From contig UPZA01000023.1 in NCBI GenBank assembly GCA_900538575.1, positions 1 to 24,643 of the forward strand: a stretch of 24,643 bases of DNA, written 5' to 3'. The DNA comes from an uncultured Ruminococcus sp. (lineage in GTDB: Bacteria > Bacillota > Clostridia > Oscillospirales > Ruminococcaceae). This document shows positions 22,954 through 24,643 of the stretch, one piece after another (positions within the stretch are counted from its first letter, which is position 1; each line of letters starts with the position of its first letter). The notes beneath the pieces were generated by a model. That model saw only the letters and a program-made list of their open reading frames with translations, had not been told where the DNA came from and did no database searches. Made by a program: the position numbers and the translations under genes.

Positions 22954-24133
22954 AAAAGGTAAATTTGGTATTTACGGCGGACAGTATGTACCTGAAACAG
23001 TAATGAACGCCGTTTGCGAGCTTGAAAAGGCTTATGAATTTTATAAAAACGATAGGGATTTTCAGGAGGAGCTTAAGGCTCTTTATAAGGACTACGCCGG
23101 AAGACCGTCCATGCTGTATTATGCAGATAAAATGACCAAAGATCTCGGCGGAGCTAAAATATACATTAAAAGAGAGGATCTAAACCATACGGGCTCTCAT
23201 AAAATCAACAACGTACTCGGACAAATACTGCTTGCCAAAAAAATGGGTAAAAAGCGTGTTATAGCGGAAACCGGCGCCGGTCAGCACGGTGTCGCCACCG
23301 CCACTGCGGCGGCTTTATTCGGTATGGAATGCGAAATATATATGGGAACTGTCGATATGGAAAGGCAATCCCTCAACGTTTACCGTATGCAGCTTTTAGG
23401 CGCTAAGGTAACTGCCGCTGAAAGCGGTACTAAAACGCTTAAGGACGCCGTAAACGAAGCTATGAAGGATTGGGCAACAAATATTGAAACAACTTACTAT
23501 CTTATCGGATCTGCAATGGGCCCTCACCCGTACCCTCAAATGGTACGCGATTTCCAAAAAATAATAAGCGAAGAAATTAAGGAACAAATTCTTAAAGCTG
23601 AAAATAGGCTTCCCGACTGCGTTATTGCCTGCGTCGGAGGAGGCTCGAACGCTATCGGCGCATTCTATGACTTTATCGAAGACAAAAGCGTACGTCTGGT
23701 CGGCGCAGAGGCTGCCGGAAAGGGAGTTGAAACTAAAATGCATGCCGCTACTCTAACAATGGGAAGAGACGGAATTTTCCACGGCATGAAATCTATATTT
23801 CTGCAAAATTATGAAGGTCAGATAGACGAGGTTTATTCCATATCGGCAGGTCTTGATTATCCCGGTATTGGCCCTGAACATGCAAATCTTTATAAATCCG
23901 GCAGGGCTGATTACGTTGCCGTAACGGACGAAGAGGCTGTTTGCGCATTTGAATATCTTTCCAGAACAGAAGGCATTATACCGGCAATTGAATCGGCTCA
24001 TGCAGTTGCAGCCGCTATGAAAATTGCGCCTAAAATGGATAAGGATAAAATAATGGTAATAAACCTTTCTGGCAGAGGAGATAAAGACGTTTACCAGATT
24101 GCAAGATACAGAGGGGTAGATATCAATGAATAG
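22946..24133 (+). CDS. trpB: Tryptophan synthase beta subunit
   Basis: A PLP enzyme that joins indole and serine to form tryptophan. The start is TTG at 22946, eight bases after GGAG and within the end of trpF; the N-terminus MNKKGKFGIYGGQYVPE is a normal TrpB1 start and there is no ATG in a better place. K86 in HTGSHKINN forms the Schiff base, and E108 in AETGAGQHG is the catalytic glutamate. GGGSNAIG binds the PLP phosphate. The 395-residue length and VNLSGRGDKD end are standard. It overlaps trpA by eight bases. Confidence 0.97.
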   Translation: MNKKGKFGIYGGQYVPETVMNAVCELEKAYEFYKNDRDFQEELKALYKDYAGRPSMLYYADKMTKDLGGAKIYIKREDLNHTGSHKINNVLGQILLAKKMGKKRVIAETGAGQHGVATATAAALFGMECEIYMGTVDMERQSLNVYRMQLLGAKVTAAESGTKTLKDAVNEAMKDWATNIETTYYLIGSAMGPHPYPQMVRDFQKIISEEIKEQILKAENRLPDCVIACVGGGSNAIGAFYDFIEDKSVRLVGAEAAGKGVETKMHAATLTMGRDGIFHGMKSIFLQNYEGQIDEVYSISAGLDYPGIGPEHANLYKSGRADYVAVTDEEAVCAFEYLSRTEGIIPAIESAHAVAAAMKIAPKMDKDKIMVINLSGRGDKDVYQIARYRGVDINE

Positions 24134-24643
24134 AATAGAAAAAAAATTCAACGAACTTAAAAATCAGGGAAAAAAAGCTCTTATAACGTATGTAACCTGC
24201 GGAGACGGCGGGTATGAAGCTACGGAAACGGCGGTTTTTGAAATGGAAAGAGCGGGCGCCGATATAATAGAACTTGGAGTCCCGTTTTCCGATCCTATCG
24301 CAGAAGGTCCCGTAATACAGGCTGCGAGTATCAGGGCGCTTTCAGGCGGAGCTACTCTTGCGGGAATTTTTGATATGATAAAAAGAATAAGAAAAAAAAC
24401 TGATATTCCTTTAGTTCTTATGCTCTATCTTAATTCTATTTTCGGTTTCGGAACAGAAAGATTTTTTGAAATATGCGGTGAAATAGGAATTGACGGAGTT
24501 ATAGTTCCCGATATGCCGTATGAAGAAAAGGAAGAAATTCAGCCCTTTGCAGATAATCATAATATAATTTCAATAAGTCTTGTGACTCCGACCTCAAAGG
24601 ACAGAATACAAAAAATCGCTTCGTCCGCAAAAGGCTTCGTTTA
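24126..24643 (+). CDS. trpA: Tryptophan synthase alpha subunit, cut by window edge
   Basis: The first 172 codons of the enzyme that cleaves indole-3-glycerol phosphate and passes indole to TrpB. MNRIEKKFNELK and VTCGDGGY are followed by the active-site stretch IELGVPFSDPIAEGP. E49 is present. Residue 60, Asp in E. coli TrpA, is Glu. LMLYLNSIFGFG and GVIVPDMPYEE are normal. The end of the gene is outside the window, so its 3' part cannot be judged. It starts inside the end of trpB with an ATG at 24126. Confidence 0.95.
   Translation, partial: MNRIEKKFNELKNQGKKALITYVTCGDGGYEATETAVFEMERAGADIIELGVPFSDPIAEGPVIQAASIRALSGGATLAGIFDMIKRIRKKTDIPLVLMLYLNSIFGFGTERFFEICGEIGIDGVIVPDMPYEEKEEIQPFADNHNIISISLVTPTSKDRIQKIASSAKGFV

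Noticed and set aside
23396..24151. Minus-strand open frames opposite trpB and trpA
   Set aside because: Antisense shadows of a well supported trpB; composition is unlike the real genes and they lack starts with ribosome-binding sites.
1..24643. CRISPR array, insertion sequence or phage gene cluster
   Set aside because: No regularly spaced repeats, transposase or phage structural genes were seen on either strand.

Overview
The window looks like a piece of chromosome from an endospore-forming, moderately AT-rich member of the Clostridia (Firmicutes/Bacillota). The evidence is a complete spoIIIAA-AH sporulation operon, the classical Firmicutes cluster asp23(yqhY)-nusB-xseA-xseB-ispA-dxs-tlyA-nadK-argR-recN, a DnaD/DnaI-type replication pair, and a tryptophan operon controlled by a tRNA(Trp) T-box leader. 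The species cannot be named from this sequence.

Left edge (1-593). An almost complete tRNA-Leu(CAA) runs off the left edge on the minus strand. It is followed, going right, by two further tRNA-Leu 5' halves (224-266 and 491-529) that both stop just past the anticodon loop. The DNA between the copies is non-coding and rich in short direct and inverted repeats. A near-perfect vegetative promoter (546-574, minus) points into the series. This resembles a repeatedly invaded tRNA attachment site whose elements have been lost, and it is the most unusual part of the window.

Minus-strand housekeeping operon (12.95 kb down to 0.59 kb). From a promoter near 12921-12948 the order is asp23, nusB, a TsaD-like paralogue, xseA, xseB, ispA, a DUF212/divergent-PAP2 membrane protein, dxs, tlyA, nadK, argR, recN, a dnaD-domain gene and a dnaI-like helicase-loader gene. 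Most junctions overlap or are only a few bases apart. The operon mixes isoprenoid precursor and prenyl chain synthesis (dxs, ispA, possibly DUF212), DNA repair (xseAB, recN), RNA biology (nusB, tlyA), NADP supply (nadK) and arginine sensing (argR). Compared with the Bacillus arrangement, accBC and folD are missing, and dnaD-dnaI stands where spoIVB-spo0A usually follow recN.

spoIIIA operon (13.16-17.92 kb, minus). All eight genes AA to AH are present and tightly packed, and together encode the mother cell half of the SpoIIIA-SpoIIQ feeding-tube complex. A weak SigE-like promoter candidate lies just upstream of spoIIIAA. A roughly 160-bp segment bounded by inverted repeats separates spoIIIAH from asp23.

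trp operon (18.06 kb to the right edge, plus). It is divergent from spoIIIA. A consensus promoter is followed by a T-box leader with a UGG (Trp) specifier and an intrinsic terminator, then trpE, a trpG-trpD fusion, trpC, trpF, trpB and a truncated trpA. Together these cover chorismate to tryptophan. No insertion sequence, CRISPR array or clearly new multigene system was found. The remaining interest is in the tRNA-Leu fragments, the gene-order departures, the inverted-repeat segment and a few protein details.
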